Below, in pieces: positions 52,488-61,541 of a DNA stretch of 64,000 bases. Every line of letters starts with the position of its first letter. Position 1 is the stretch's first letter. The notes under the pieces are model-generated. The model worked only from the letters and a program-made list of their open reading frames with translations, was not told where the DNA came from and did no database searches. The position numbers and the translations under genes were made by a program. The stretch is from Streptomyces finlayi (GTDB lineage Bacteria; Actinomycetota; Actinomycetes; Streptomycetales; Streptomycetaceae): assembly GCF_014216315.1 (NCBI RefSeq), contig NZ_CP045702.1, forward strand, positions 2,914,001 to 2,978,000, read 5' to 3'.

Positions 52488-52817
52488 GACGCCGGAGCCT
52501 AGCGGGGCCCCTGCCAGCCCTCGCCGGTCAGGTAGCGCTTCCTCGCGCTTCGCTAGAACCTGTACGAATTGCCTGACTCCGACGGCGTTCTTCCGGTCAC
52601 GCAGGGCTAACGAATCGTCACATCAGGGCAATAGCTGTCATGGCGACCCTTTCCCGTGTCCTGGGCTTAGCGTCCCTTCCCAGGTGACCGATTTCCACCG
52701 CCGTCCGGTACTTCCCGTACTTCCCGTACGTCCCCTCCGTATCGGACGGCACCCGGTCACCGCCCGGGCCCGCCGGTAGCTCCCGACGGGCAGACGAACA
52801 GGAAGGATGCCGCCCTC
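52488..52817. other. divergent intergenic region without riboswitch
   Basis: These 330 bp precede the second NlpC/P60 gene. They contain a short tandem of TACTTCCCG (about 52709-52730) and an AT-richer stretch (52600-52640) that may be the promoter. None of the conserved ydaO riboswitch blocks found before the paralogue at 40.35 kb are present. No ORF is credible. Confidence 0.55.
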
Positions 52818-53888
52818 GTGGCAGCACACCGGAAAGCCGCTCACCGGAAGCCCAAGCAGCGCCCGTTCACCGGCTCTGCTGCCCGCGCCGCCGCGACACT
52901 CGCCTTCGCCGGGGCCGCGACCACCACCGCCTTCGACGGGGCGGCGCACGCCGAACCGCGGCTCACCGCGGCCCAGGTCCGAGCCAAGATCGACCGGCTG
53001 TACCACGACGCCGAGGTAGCCACCGAGCGGTACAACGGCACCAAGGAGAAGGCCACCGCGTCCGCCAGGTCCGTGGACAGGCTGCGCGACGAGGCGGCCC
53101 GCCGCACGGAACGCCTCAACACCGCACGCCACACGCTCGGTTCGCTGGCCACCGCGCAGTACCGCTCCGGCGGCCTCGACCCCGCCGTACAGCTGGCGCT
53201 CTCCTCCGACCCCGACCAGTACCTGCAGCGCGCCTCGTATCTGGACCGGGCCGCCGACCGCCAGGCCGGTCTGCTCAACGGAATCCGCCGTCAGGTCACC
53301 GACGCCGCCCAGCTGCGCGCGCGGGCCGAGGGCGAACTCGCGACGCTCACCGCGCGGCGGGCCGAGCTGACGAAGCACAAGGAGAGGGTCCGCACCAAGC
53401 TGGCCGACGCCAGGCGTCTGCTCGGCACCCTGACCGCCGGCCGGCGCGCCGACTACGAGCGGGCGGCCGACGCGGCGCACGGCGGCGGGGCCGTCCGAGC
53501 CGACCGCGGCACCCCGCGCGGTGCCGTCAGCGCCCCCAACGCCCGGGCCGCCCAGGCCGTCGACTTCGCGTACGGGGCGATCGGCAAGCCGTACGTCTGG
53601 GGCGCCACCGGTCCCTCCGCCTACGACTGCTCCGGCCTCACCCAGGCCGCCTGGCGCGCCGCGGGTGTCTCCCTGCCCCGCACCACGTACACCCAGATCA
53701 GCGCCGGACAGCGGGTGTCACGCTCCGAACTCGCCCCGGGCGACCTGGTCTTCTTCTACTCGGGCATCAGCCATGTCGGGCTCTACATCGGCGGCGGACA
53801 GATGATCCACGCACCCCGGCCCGGTGCCCCCGTCCGCATCGCGCCGATCGACCAGATGCCGTTCGCGGGAGCGACCCGGGTGGTGTGA
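52818..53888 (+). CDS. NlpC/P60 family peptidoglycan endopeptidase
   Basis: A 356-residue paralogue of the hydrolase at 40.35 kb. It has a basic start (HRKAAHRKPKQRP), a signal sequence ending near HAEPRLTAA, and a coiled coil (about 50-220, shorter than in the paralogue). The C-terminal NlpC/P60 domain has Cys in YDCSGLTQAAW, His in GISHVGLY, and MIHAPRPG. The GTG at 52818 follows GGAAGGA. It probably cleaves stem peptides in the cell wall. It lacks the c-di-AMP riboswitch of its paralogue, so the pair should respond differently. Confidence 0.9.
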   Translation: MAAHRKAAHRKPKQRPFTGSAARAAATLAFAGAATTTAFDGAAHAEPRLTAAQVRAKIDRLYHDAEVATERYNGTKEKATASARSVDRLRDEAARRTERLNTARHTLGSLATAQYRSGGLDPAVQLALSSDPDQYLQRASYLDRAADRQAGLLNGIRRQVTDAAQLRARAEGELATLTARRAELTKHKERVRTKLADARRLLGTLTAGRRADYERAADAAHGGGAVRADRGTPRGAVSAPNARAAQAVDFAYGAIGKPYVWGATGPSAYDCSGLTQAAWRAAGVSLPRTTYTQISAGQRVSRSELAPGDLVFFYSGISHVGLYIGGGQMIHAPRPGAPVRIAPIDQMPFAGATRVV

Positions 53889-53899
53889 GACCGCGGGGA

Positions 53900-54595
53900 T
53901 CAGACCAGCCTGCGGGCCGTCGCCCACCGGGTCAGCTCGTGCCGGTTGGACAGCTGGAGCTTCCTGAGCACCGCCGAGACGTGCGACTCGACGGTCTTCA
54001 CCGAGATGAAGAGCTGCTTGGCGATCTCCTTGTACGCGTACCCCCGGGCGATCAGCCGCAGCACCTCGCGCTCGCGCTGCGTCAGCCGGTCCAGGTCCTC
54101 GTCGACCGGCGGCGCGTCGGTCGACGCGAAGGCGTCCAGCACGAAGCCGGCCAGCCGGGGCGAGAACACCGCGTCGCCCTCCTGCACCCGGAAGACCGAG
54201 TCGACCAGATCCGTGCCCGTGATCGTCTTGGTGACGTAGCCGCGGGCGCCGCCGCGGATGACGCCGATGACGTCCTCGGCGGCGTCCGACACGGACAGCG
54301 CCAGGAAGCGCACCGGGTTCTCCGCCGCGCCCATCATCGGGGCGCAGCGGCGCAGTACCTCGACGCCTCCGCCGCCCGGCAGATGGACGTCGAGGACCAC
54401 GACCTCGGGGCGCGTCGCGGTGATGACCGTGACGGCCTGGTCCACGTCGGCGGCCTCGCCGACGACCTCGACCCCGGTCTCCTCGGTACGGCCGATCTCG
54501 GCCTGGACTCCGGTCCGGAACATCCGGTGGTCGTCGACGAGCACGACCCGTACCCGCCGCTCCGGCCCCCCGGTCGCTTCGGTGTTCTCGGTCAT
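53900..54595 (-). CDS. LuxR/NarL-family response regulator
   Basis: A 231-residue response regulator. The receiver domain (about 15-135) has VDDHRMFRTG, the phosphoacceptor Asp in VVLDVHLPGGGG, and the Lys in GYVTKTITG. The LuxR-type HTH (about 165-225) has LTQREREVLRLIARGYAYKEIA and FISVKTVESHVSAVLRKL. Its start overlaps the histidine kinase stop (ATGA), so they form a two-component pair. The obvious target is the divergent PspC-domain gene. Confidence 0.9.
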   Translation of the reverse strand: MTENTEATGGPERRVRVVLVDDHRMFRTGVQAEIGRTEETGVEVVGEAADVDQAVTVITATRPEVVVLDVHLPGGGGVEVLRRCAPMMGAAENPVRFLALSVSDAAEDVIGVIRGGARGYVTKTITGTDLVDSVFRVQEGDAVFSPRLAGFVLDAFASTDAPPVDEDLDRLTQREREVLRLIARGYAYKEIAKQLFISVKTVESHVSAVLRKLQLSNRHELTRWATARRLV

Positions 54596-55878
54596 TCGCT
54601 CGCCCTTTCCATCTCCAGCTCGACCTCCGTGCCCCCACCGGGCACCGAACGCAGCCGTGCCGTACCGCCGTTGCGCTGCATCCGGCCGATGATTGATTCT
54701 CGTACGCCCATCCTGTCGCCCGGAACCGAATCCAGGTCGAATCCCGGACCCCGGTCCTTGACGGAGACGAAGACGGTGCGGCCCTCGACCTCCGCGAACA
54801 CCTGGACAGCGCCGCCCTCGCCACCGTACTTGGCGGCGTTCACCATCGCCTCGCGTGCGGCCTGCATCTGGGCGGCCAGCTTCTCGTCGAGAGGGCAGTC
54901 GCCGACGACGACGACCTCCAAGGGAACGCCGTGCTTGTCCTCGACCTCGGCGGCGGCCCGCTTGACCGCCTCGGCCAGGCTCGACGGCTCGTCGTCCTCG
55001 TCCTTGCCGGTGCCCTCGGGGTTGTACAGCCAGTTGCGCAGCTCGCGCTCCTGGGCGCGGGCCAGCCGGCGGACCTCGCCGACGTCGTCGGCGTTGCGCT
55101 GGATCAGGGTGAGGGTGTGCAGGACCGAGTCGTGCACATGGGCCGCGACCTCGGCGCGCTCCTGGGCGCGGATGCGCATGAGCCGTTCCTCGGAGAGGTC
55201 CTGCGTCATCCGCACGAGATAGGGGCCGGCCAGCAGCGCGATGCCGGTGAGCACGGCGATCGCCGCGGTCAGGACGTTGCCGAGCTGCGCCGCCGAGCCG
55301 CGGACCACCATGAAGACGGCGAGGCCGAGGCCGACGAGGGCGACACCGGCGAGGCCGCGGGCCAGGTGCAGCACCCGCCGGCGTCGGCCGACCTCCATCC
55401 AGCGGGCCCTGCGCGCGTTGTCCGCCTGGCGCCAGACCAGTACCGAACCGGCGCCGATCAGGAGCGTCGGCCAGATGTAGCGGTCGGCCTCGCTGCCCAT
55501 GTCGACGTTGCCGACGAAGGTCACGGCGCCGATGACCAGCGCGACGAGCGCGAAGACCTGCCCCTTGTCCGGCTTGCGGAGCCGCCGTCGGCCGTCGGGG
55601 GCGGTCTCGAAGACGGAACGCGGTGCGTCCACACCGCCGACACCGAGCGGGACGACGATCCAGAACACGGCGTACAGCAGGGCGCCCAGACCGTCCGCGA
55701 AGAACAGTCCGAGGAAGAGGAACCGCACCCAGGCGACGGGCAGCCCCAGATGCCCGGCCAGCCCGCGCGCGACACCGCCGAGCAGCCGTCCGTCGGCGCT
55801 GCGGTACAGCTTGCGCACGGGCGGCTCCTCCGGGTCGGAGGCGAGGGAGCTTGCGGCTCGGGTGGTGGCGGCTGGCAT
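54592..55878 (-). CDS. PspC-domain sensor histidine kinase
   Basis: A 428-residue membrane kinase. An N-terminal PspC domain (about 22-80, KLYRSADGRLLGGVARGLAG) is followed by four to five hydrophobic helices (to about residue 215). HisKA_3 has the phospho-His in VAAHVHDSVLHTLTLI, and an HATPase domain has AREAMVNAAKYG, DRGPGFD and GMGVRES-type (DRMGVRESIIGRM) boxes. It pairs with the LuxR-type regulator and diverges from a second PspC protein gene, which suggests sensing of envelope or membrane stress. The start at 55878 gives the usual length. Confidence 0.9.
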   Translation of the reverse strand: MPAATTRAASSLASDPEEPPVRKLYRSADGRLLGGVARGLAGHLGLPVAWVRFLFLGLFFADGLGALLYAVFWIVVPLGVGGVDAPRSVFETAPDGRRRLRKPDKGQVFALVALVIGAVTFVGNVDMGSEADRYIWPTLLIGAGSVLVWRQADNARRARWMEVGRRRRVLHLARGLAGVALVGLGLAVFMVVRGSAAQLGNVLTAAIAVLTGIALLAGPYLVRMTQDLSEERLMRIRAQERAEVAAHVHDSVLHTLTLIQRNADDVGEVRRLARAQERELRNWLYNPEGTGKDEDDEPSSLAEAVKRAAAEVEDKHGVPLEVVVVGDCPLDEKLAAQMQAAREAMVNAAKYGGEGGAVQVFAEVEGRTVFVSVKDRGPGFDLDSVPGDRMGVRESIIGRMQRNGGTARLRSVPGGGTEVELEMERASE

Positions 55879-56071
55879 ACGTCGATCGTCACACGTACGC
55901 GCCGGCGGCGGCATCAGGGTCGGCCCCTAGTCGACCCTGACACCGTGACGCCCGTGCGGGAGCCCACGAGGTCCCCGTCGCGGCCCCCAGGGGTTCCCGG
56001 GAGGCAATATCAGGGACCTGCCAGGGTCGGGGCGGGTGCCGCGAGGGCGCACGGACCGTCACCATGGGGAC

Positions 56072-57400
56072 ATGACCGCTACCCAGGACACCTCCCCCGG
56101 TGTCACGCCGCCCCCCGAGCCGAAACCGCAGCTGCACCGCAGCTCGCGGCAGAAAGTGGTGGCCGGGGTGTGCGGCGGGCTCGGCCGGTACTGCGACGTC
56201 GACCCGGTGATCTTCCGGATCGTGCTCGGCGTCCTCTCGCTGACCGGCGGCATCGGACTGATCTTCTACGGTTTCGCCTGGCTGCTGCTCCCCCTGGACG
56301 GCGAGGAGGAGAACGAGGCGCGCAAACTGCTGTCGGGCCGGGTCGACGGTGCCTCGCTGATCGCGCTGGTCCTCGCTCTCGTCGGCTGCGGGCTGTTCCT
56401 CTCGATGCTGCACAACGGCGGGATGCTGGCCTTCGCCGCGATGCTGTCGCTCGCCGTCATCGGCTCCACCGTCTGGGCACAGCACCGCAGGAACGCTCCG
56501 CCCGACGCCCCGCTCGACACCCCGTCGGCGCAGGCGGCCGGGGGCCCGCCCGTCCACGGGGCACCCCCGGAGGTGAAGGCTCCACCCACGCCGGGCAGCC
56601 CCTCCTGGTGGCGCGATCCGATCGTCAAGGACGGCACGTCGGGCCCGGTCGGACCGGGCTACCTGTGGGGACCGCAGGACTCCCGGACCTCCTCCAGGGA
56701 GGCGGGAGCGCGGACCGCCACGGCGGATGACCCGTACAGCGCCCCCTACCGTCCCCCGGGGCCACGCGGCCCACGCTCGATCGGCGGCCCGGTCTTCTTC
56801 CTCGCCCTGGTCGCGGGCGGCGTCGGCACGGTCCTGACCTGGGACGACCATCCGCTCGGCACGACCCTTCAGTTCGGGCTCTGCGCCGCGCTCGGGGTGT
56901 TCGCGCTCGGTCTGGTGGCCGGATCGTTCCTGGGCCGGACCGGCTTCGGCACGATCTTCCTGACGGTCGTCACGGCCGGGCTGCTGGCCGGTGCGTCGGC
57001 CGTACCGAAGGACATCGGCACGGACTGGATCCGCGAGGAGTGGAATCCGGTCTCGGTCGCGGCGGTCCAGCCGCGGTACGAGCTGGGCACCGGCGTCGCC
57101 CGGCTCGACCTGTCCGAGGTCGTCGTGCCCAGGGGCGACACCCTCGTGACGGCACTGGAGGTCGGCGCGGGCCGCGCGGTCGTCGTCGTACCGGAGGGCG
57201 TGACGGTGAAGGTGGACGCCCGGGCGGGCCTCGGGGACATCCAGCTGCCGGCCCAGAGGCCCGGCGACGTGGACGTGGCCCCGGACCAGACCCGGAAGCA
57301 GACCCTCGCGCCGCCCTCGGGCGCCGCGCCGGCCGGCACGGTCGTGCTGAGTCTGGAAGTCGGCGTCGGACAAGTGGAGGTCATCCGTGCTGCGTCATGA
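56072..57400 (+). CDS. PspC domain protein with LiaF-like C-terminus
   Basis: A 442-residue membrane protein. A PspC domain (about 30-90, KVVAGVCGGLGRYCDVDPV) is followed by several hydrophobic helices, a Pro-rich linker (about 155-245), more helices (to about 330) and a beta-rich C-terminal domain like LiaF/DUF2154 (GVARLDLSEVVVPRGD, VTVKVDARAGLGDIQL, EVGVGQVEVIRA). It is divergent from the PspC kinase gene by about 190 bp, with which it probably forms a stress-sensing module. The ATG at 56072 gives a normal N-terminus. Confidence 0.85.
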   Translation: MTATQDTSPGVTPPPEPKPQLHRSSRQKVVAGVCGGLGRYCDVDPVIFRIVLGVLSLTGGIGLIFYGFAWLLLPLDGEEENEARKLLSGRVDGASLIALVLALVGCGLFLSMLHNGGMLAFAAMLSLAVIGSTVWAQHRRNAPPDAPLDTPSAQAAGGPPVHGAPPEVKAPPTPGSPSWWRDPIVKDGTSGPVGPGYLWGPQDSRTSSREAGARTATADDPYSAPYRPPGPRGPRSIGGPVFFLALVAGGVGTVLTWDDHPLGTTLQFGLCAALGVFALGLVAGSFLGRTGFGTIFLTVVTAGLLAGASAVPKDIGTDWIREEWNPVSVAAVQPRYELGTGVARLDLSEVVVPRGDTLVTALEVGAGRAVVVVPEGVTVKVDARAGLGDIQLPAQRPGDVDVAPDQTRKQTLAPPSGAAPAGTVVLSLEVGVGQVEVIRAAS

Positions 57401-57650
57401 ATTCCGGCCGGGCCGCGCGGTGGTGGGCGTCGCGATGCTCGCCCTGGCCGCCGGTTACGCGGCCGACGCGGCGGGCGAGTGGGACGCCCCGTGGACGTTC
57501 TACTTCCCGCTGCTCTTCGGCGGCCTCTGGCTGGGCGCCACGGTCACCTGGATCAGCTACAGGCTGCGCCGCCGCCGCGCCGCGAGGAAGGCGTCCGCGG
57601 AGAACGCGGCGGCGCCGGCCAGCACCAGCGGCAGCCAGGCCACGAGATAG
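57387..57650 (+). CDS. small hypothetical membrane protein
   Basis: An 87-residue protein with two hydrophobic helices (VVGVAMLALAAGYAADAA and FYFPLLFGGLWLGATVTWI) and a basic C-terminus. It starts at a GTG (57387) inside the last codons of the PspC/LiaF-like gene, so it is translationally coupled to it. Its 3' end overlaps the convergent doxX-like gene by 94 bp, which is rare for core genes. Function unknown; it may belong to the PspC module. Confidence 0.65.
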   Translation: MLRHEFRPGRAVVGVAMLALAAGYAADAAGEWDAPWTFYFPLLFGGLWLGATVTWISYRLRRRRAARKASAENAAAPASTSGSQATR

Positions 57651-58066
57651 ACCAGGTCGTTGCCGTAGTAGTACGGCTCGGTCTGCCAGCTCACGGTCAG
57701 CCACAGGCTCAGCGAGATCAGCGCGCCGCCGGCGGCGGCGATCCGTGCGAACAGCCCCACGAGTGTGGCGATCCCGACGAGGAGTTCCCCGACGGCGATG
57801 GCGTAGCCGAAACCCACGGGGCTCTTCAGGGCGAGGTCGACGAGGGCCGGCATCGCGGACGAGTCCCGCACCGCGTTCATCATCTCGCCGACGGAGCCGT
57901 TGCCGTCGGCGGACATGAAGGCGCTGTCGGTGAGCTTGTCCAGACCGGCGTAGACGAAGGTGACGCCGAGGAACACCCGCAACGGCAGGAGCGCGTGCTG
58001 CCGCGCCAGCTCGCGCAGACTCCTCGGTTCCCGCAGTCCGTAGCCGCTGGTTCCGTAGCCGCTCAT
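57557..58066 (-). CDS. DoxX family membrane protein
   Basis: A 169-residue protein with four hydrophobic helices: PLRVFLGVTFVYAGLDKL (the DoxX hallmark), FGYAIAVGELLVGIATLVGL, IAAAGGALISLSLWLTVSW and LVYLVAWLPLVLAGAAAF. The ATG at 58066 is preceded by GGAAGG about 10 nt upstream. DoxX proteins are associated with thiol redox and membrane integrity in actinobacteria. Its stop region overlaps the small membrane protein on the other strand. Confidence 0.85.
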   Translation of the reverse strand: MSGYGTSGYGLREPRSLRELARQHALLPLRVFLGVTFVYAGLDKLTDSAFMSADGNGSVGEMMNAVRDSSAMPALVDLALKSPVGFGYAIAVGELLVGIATLVGLFARIAAAGGALISLSLWLTVSWQTEPYYYGNDLVYLVAWLPLVLAGAAAFSADAFLAARRRRSL

Positions 58067-58120
58067 CGCCGACCTGCCTTCCCTTGACCCGTCACCAGAC
58101 CTTACGTACGCGATGATCAC

Positions 58121-58152
58121 GCTGCTCACCGGATACGCGCCCGGTGAGCAGC
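58121..58152 (-). terminator. intrinsic terminator
   Basis: A perfect 12-bp stem (GCTGCTCACCGG and complement) with an 8-nt loop lies 30 bp after the stop of the hypothetical membrane-protein gene at 58182. Confidence 0.75.
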
Positions 58153-58181
58153 CGCCCCGTCCCGGCCGCCGGCCGGTGGTG

Positions 58182-59429
58182 TCAGTCGGTCACGTCGATG
58201 ACGACCCGGTTGGTCTCGACCCCGGCGGCGGTGACGACCTGGACGTCCACCACACCCGGCTCCACCTCCACGGGCACCGGCACGGTGAGCACGGTGTCGG
58301 TCGGGTTGGCGAAGCCTCCGGCGACGGGGATCAGCGGGACGTGGACATGGACCCGGCCGATCCTGACGACCATCCGGGCCAGCCGGTCCGGGCTTCCCGC
58401 CCCGGGAGGTACGAAACCGGCGCCGCGGATCTCGATGTCGTCCCCGGTACGGATCGGGGCGTCCAGGTCCCCGGCCTCCCGGGTCCGCACGACGGACAGA
58501 ATGACCGGACGGCCGCCCTCCGCGTGCTTCCCCGCGAAGTACGTCGCCGCGGACACCGCCACCAGGAGTGCGAGGCCCCAGGGCAGGTCGGGCAGCTGCT
58601 CAGGACGGCGGGCCAGCCGGACGGCCGCGAACAGGACGGCGACGGCGCTGACGAGGACGTACTGCACATCCGTGAAGCTGCCACGACCGGAGTCGTCGGT
58701 GAGCAGGTCGGCGGCGCGCGGCCGGTCGGCCCTCAGCTTCTGCAGGCGCTGCGCCAGGACGCGTACGGTCACCACCCGCCGTACGAGGACGGCGACGGCG
58801 CACACGAGCGCGAGGACGGTTAGTACCCCGGCGGAGCGCACCAGATCCAGGCCCTCGATCAGCTCGTCACGGTCCGCGTGCGCGGAGGCGCCCGCCAGCT
58901 GGAGCGCGAGGACCAGGACGGAGAAGACGGCGAGGAGCACCCAGGACGCGGCAACGGTGCGGGAGGTGGAGAGCCGGTTGTCCTCGCCGATCAGCGGGGC
59001 CAGGAGACCCCCGCGGGCCCGGTGGAAGCGGGCGGCGCCGGTCAGCAGACCCGCCGTGATCAGTCCGGCGAGCAGACCGGCGGTGCGCGCGGTGGACCAG
59101 CCGGCGCCGATGGCGGTGGCGGTCTCGCCGATGACGAGGGCGGCGACCCCTCCCCAGACGATGAGCAGCGTGCGCCGCCAGACCTGGTGGAGCCAGGCGT
59201 CACCCGCCTCACGGCCCCGGTCGGCGACGGCGCGCGCCGATTCGGTCAGCTCGTCCGACACCCACTGGCGGGATGCGGAGGCCGACTGGGCGACCCCTGC
59301 GGGCAGTCCCTTGCCCGCGGCCAGTTCGTCCCGTTTGGCCAGGAAGGCCGCGACCGCTCGCCTGTGCCCTTCGCGTGCTCCGTGCGGGCAGTCGCCGCAC
59401 GTACAGCCACCGCCGTGCGTGCTGCTCAT
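58182..59429 (-). CDS. hypothetical membrane protein with Cys-rich N-terminus
   Basis: A 415-residue protein. The N-terminus has clustered Cys and His (THGGGCTCGDCPHG), a possible metal site, then a charged helical region (about 20-75). Six or so hydrophobic helices follow (about 88-270). The C-terminal beta-rich domain (about 280-415) has PIRTGDDIEIRGAGFVPPG and VPVEVEPGVVDVQVV and resembles an IPT/TIG-type fold. No named family was recognised. GAGGCGAGA precedes the ATG. It stands alone between DoxX and the class II aldolase. Confidence 0.65.
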   Translation of the reverse strand: MSSTHGGGCTCGDCPHGAREGHRRAVAAFLAKRDELAAGKGLPAGVAQSASASRQWVSDELTESARAVADRGREAGDAWLHQVWRRTLLIVWGGVAALVIGETATAIGAGWSTARTAGLLAGLITAGLLTGAARFHRARGGLLAPLIGEDNRLSTSRTVAASWVLLAVFSVLVLALQLAGASAHADRDELIEGLDLVRSAGVLTVLALVCAVAVLVRRVVTVRVLAQRLQKLRADRPRAADLLTDDSGRGSFTDVQYVLVSAVAVLFAAVRLARRPEQLPDLPWGLALLVAVSAATYFAGKHAEGGRPVILSVVRTREAGDLDAPIRTGDDIEIRGAGFVPPGAGSPDRLARMVVRIGRVHVHVPLIPVAGGFANPTDTVLTVPVPVEVEPGVVDVQVVTAAGVETNRVVIDVTD

Positions 59430-59563
59430 TCTCGCCTCGTCCAACGCCACGAAGAACGCCGCCCTTTTCGCTCGTTTCCCGGTCAACTCACCGGCGATTT
59501 CTGCGAATTGTGCCGTACGGGGCGACCGGCTGCCGCATCGGGCCGGAAGGGCGGTGCTTTTCG

Positions 59564-60346
59564 TCAGAATGTGCGACTGATCCGCCGCCACAGGGGCTGG
59601 TAGTTGATCCACGCCACAAGGTCGCTGCCGAGCTGTTCACGGGTGGCGACGGCGTCCCGGTGCTCGATCCGTACGGGCTTCCCGGCGGCTCGCGCGGCCA
59701 GCTGGACCTGGCAGGAACGCTCCATCGTGAGGAACCACCAGGCCGCCGCGTCCACCGAGTCACCGACGGTCAGCAGCCCGTGGTTGCGCAGGATGATCGC
59801 CTTGTGGCCGCCGAGCGCGCTCGCGATCCGCCGACCCTCGTCCTCGTCCACGACGACACCCGTGTACGCGTCGTAGAGGGCGTGGGCCTCGTAGAACGCG
59901 CACGCCTCCTGGGTGATCGGCTCGATGAGCTCCCCGAGCGTGGAGAGGGCCCGCCCGTGCAGGGAGTGGGTGTGCGCGACGGCGACGACGTCCGGGCGCG
60001 CCCGGTGGACCTGGGCGTGCACGGCGAACGCCGCCTGGTTGACGTGGAAGTGCCCCTGGACGACCTGTCCCTCACTGTTGACCAGGATCAGGTCCTGGGG
60101 CGCGAGGTCCTCGAAGGGTGCCCCGAAGGGGTTGACCCAGAAGCAGTCCGTGAGCTCCGGGTCCCGCGCGGTGATGTGCCCGGAGACGCCGTCCTCGTAC
60201 CCGTACCGTCCGAACAGCCGCAGCGCGCCTGCCAGCCGCTCCCGGCGGTACGCGCGCTCCTCGCCCGGCGACGCGTGGACGGGCGGCATGGCGAACCGCA
60301 GCTGCTCGACGGGTACGGGCGCGGGCGTGACGGCGGGCTCGGACAC
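59564..60346 (-). CDS. class II aldolase/adducin family protein
   Basis: A 260-residue zinc-dependent aldolase/epimerase-fold protein. The metal site is seen as VVAVAHTHSLHG (HxH) and a later His in AIILRNHGLLTVG. Early residues GRYGYEDGVSGHITARDP match the substrate-phosphate or hydroxyl site of the fold. The family includes fuculose-phosphate aldolase, ribulose-phosphate epimerase and several decarboxylases, so the substrate is open. GTG 60346 follows AGGAG. Downstream on the same strand are the remains of a methyltransferase gene. Confidence 0.85.
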   Translation of the reverse strand: MSEPAVTPAPVPVEQLRFAMPPVHASPGEERAYRRERLAGALRLFGRYGYEDGVSGHITARDPELTDCFWVNPFGAPFEDLAPQDLILVNSEGQVVQGHFHVNQAAFAVHAQVHRARPDVVAVAHTHSLHGRALSTLGELIEPITQEACAFYEAHALYDAYTGVVVDEDEGRRIASALGGHKAIILRNHGLLTVGDSVDAAAWWFLTMERSCQVQLAARAAGKPVRIEHRDAVATREQLGSDLVAWINYQPLWRRISRTF

Positions 60347-60456
60347 GGCGGCTCCTCTGGCTCCCGGGGCGTACGGCATCGGAAGTTACCGCTGGTCGCC
60401 CCAGGTGGCCAGAGGGCTCACACCACCGATTGCTCACGCCACCGATTCCGTACGGA

Positions 60457-61377
60457 TCAGGTGCCCAGCACGAGGTAGGCGAGGCCGAGCGTTCCCCGGT
60501 AGCCGCCGTAATACCCGGTGCGGCGGGCGTCGACCGCGGCGACGACCCCGTCGTGCAGCGGATGGGCGGGGTTCGCCAGAGCCCAGCGCTCGCCCCGTCC
60601 GATGTTGGCGTTCGACTCGAAGAGGTCCCATTCGCGCTGGTCGGCGACGGTCACCTGGAGCGGGCGCAGCCCGGCCGCCTCGGCATGCCGGATCAGTCCG
60701 AGCAGGGTGGGGAAGTCGCCCGGTTCGGCTTCCAGTTCCGCCAGTACGGCCGCCGAGGGCTCCTTCTCCCAGAACCCGTCGCCGTACAGCACCCGGCCAC
60801 CGGGCCGTACGGCCGCCCGCAGCGCCTTCAGGGCCTCCGGCGTGCCACCGGGCCAGGCGTGCGAGGCACCGATCGAGACGGCCAGGTCGTAGTCGCCGCC
60901 GGTCCAGTCGGCCGCGGGCACCTCGTGGAACAGGACGCGCTAGGTCCTGTCTGGAGTTCCAGCGCGGGAGAAGGAGCGGCGTCCGGTGCCGTCGAATCCA
61001 AGGCGGAGGAGGGAGCGATGGCGGAGCCCTCGCGACTGACGACAACGCCGGAGGCGGCGGTGCCGGACGCCGCGACGCCGCGGGGGAACTCCAGACAGGA
61101 CCTAGGCGAGGCCGCGCTCCCGCGCGAGGCGCCGGCCGCGCTCGACGGCTTCCGGGTCGGTCTCCACGCCGTCGCCGGTCGCGCCGGGTCCCGCCTGCTC
61201 GACGAGCCGCATGAGCAGCTCGCCCCAGCCGCTGCCGAGGTCCGCGATCCGCGCCCCTTCGGCGGGGTCGCAGGCGGCCAGCAGCTGGGCCGCGTGCTCT
61301 TCGGAGAGCGGGGTGTTCCAGGTCAGACGGTCGTTGTGGGCGGCGGACATCAGGGCGCGGATCTCATCGGCGGACAT
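60457..61377 (-). pseudogene. SAM-dependent methyltransferase gene interrupted by a MITE
   Basis: The N-terminal 91 residues run from the ATG at 61377 (MSADEIRALMSAAHNDRL) through the SAM motif IADLGSGWGELLMRLVEQAG and end at GLA with a TAG created inside the inserted element (61102-61104). The C-terminal half resumes at 60939 (RVLFHEVPAADWTGGDYDLAV) and runs to 60457, in the same frame. Joined without the insert the two halves make one methyltransferase of about 250 residues. The protein is unlikely to work as two parts. It could still be expressed as a truncated SAM-binding fragment. Confidence 0.85.
60940..61105. mobile_element. MITE, about 160 bp, with 17-bp perfect terminal repeats and flanking CTAG
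   Basis: GTCCTGTCTGGAGTTCC (60944-60960) and its exact complement (61085-61101) bound a short non-coding core. CTAG flanks each end (60940-60943 and 61102-61105), as for IS5-group elements, whose target duplications are often YTAR. Counting the CTAG as part of the arms gives a 21-bp repeat. The core encodes no transposase. The element sits in the methyltransferase gene and adds an in-frame TAG. Confidence 0.85.
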
Positions 61378-61449
61378 GGCCGCGGAGCCTCGCACGGCCC
61401 TCCGGCGCGGCGCCACCTGATTTCGGGGCGGCCGTCCTCGCAACGCGGC

Positions 61450-61480
61450 GACGCCGCCGTCCTCCTGGGAGGGCGGCGTC
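61450..61480 (-). terminator. intrinsic terminator after guaA
   Basis: A GC-rich hairpin (GACGCCGC ... CCTCC TG GGAGG ... GCGGCGTC) lies about 60 bp downstream of the guaA stop codon on the minus strand. Confidence 0.7.
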
Positions 61481-61541
61481 GTCGTCGGTCGGTTCCCGGG
61501 GAAAGTCCGGTGGGAGGTCCGGGTGGGAGGTCCGGGCGGGA

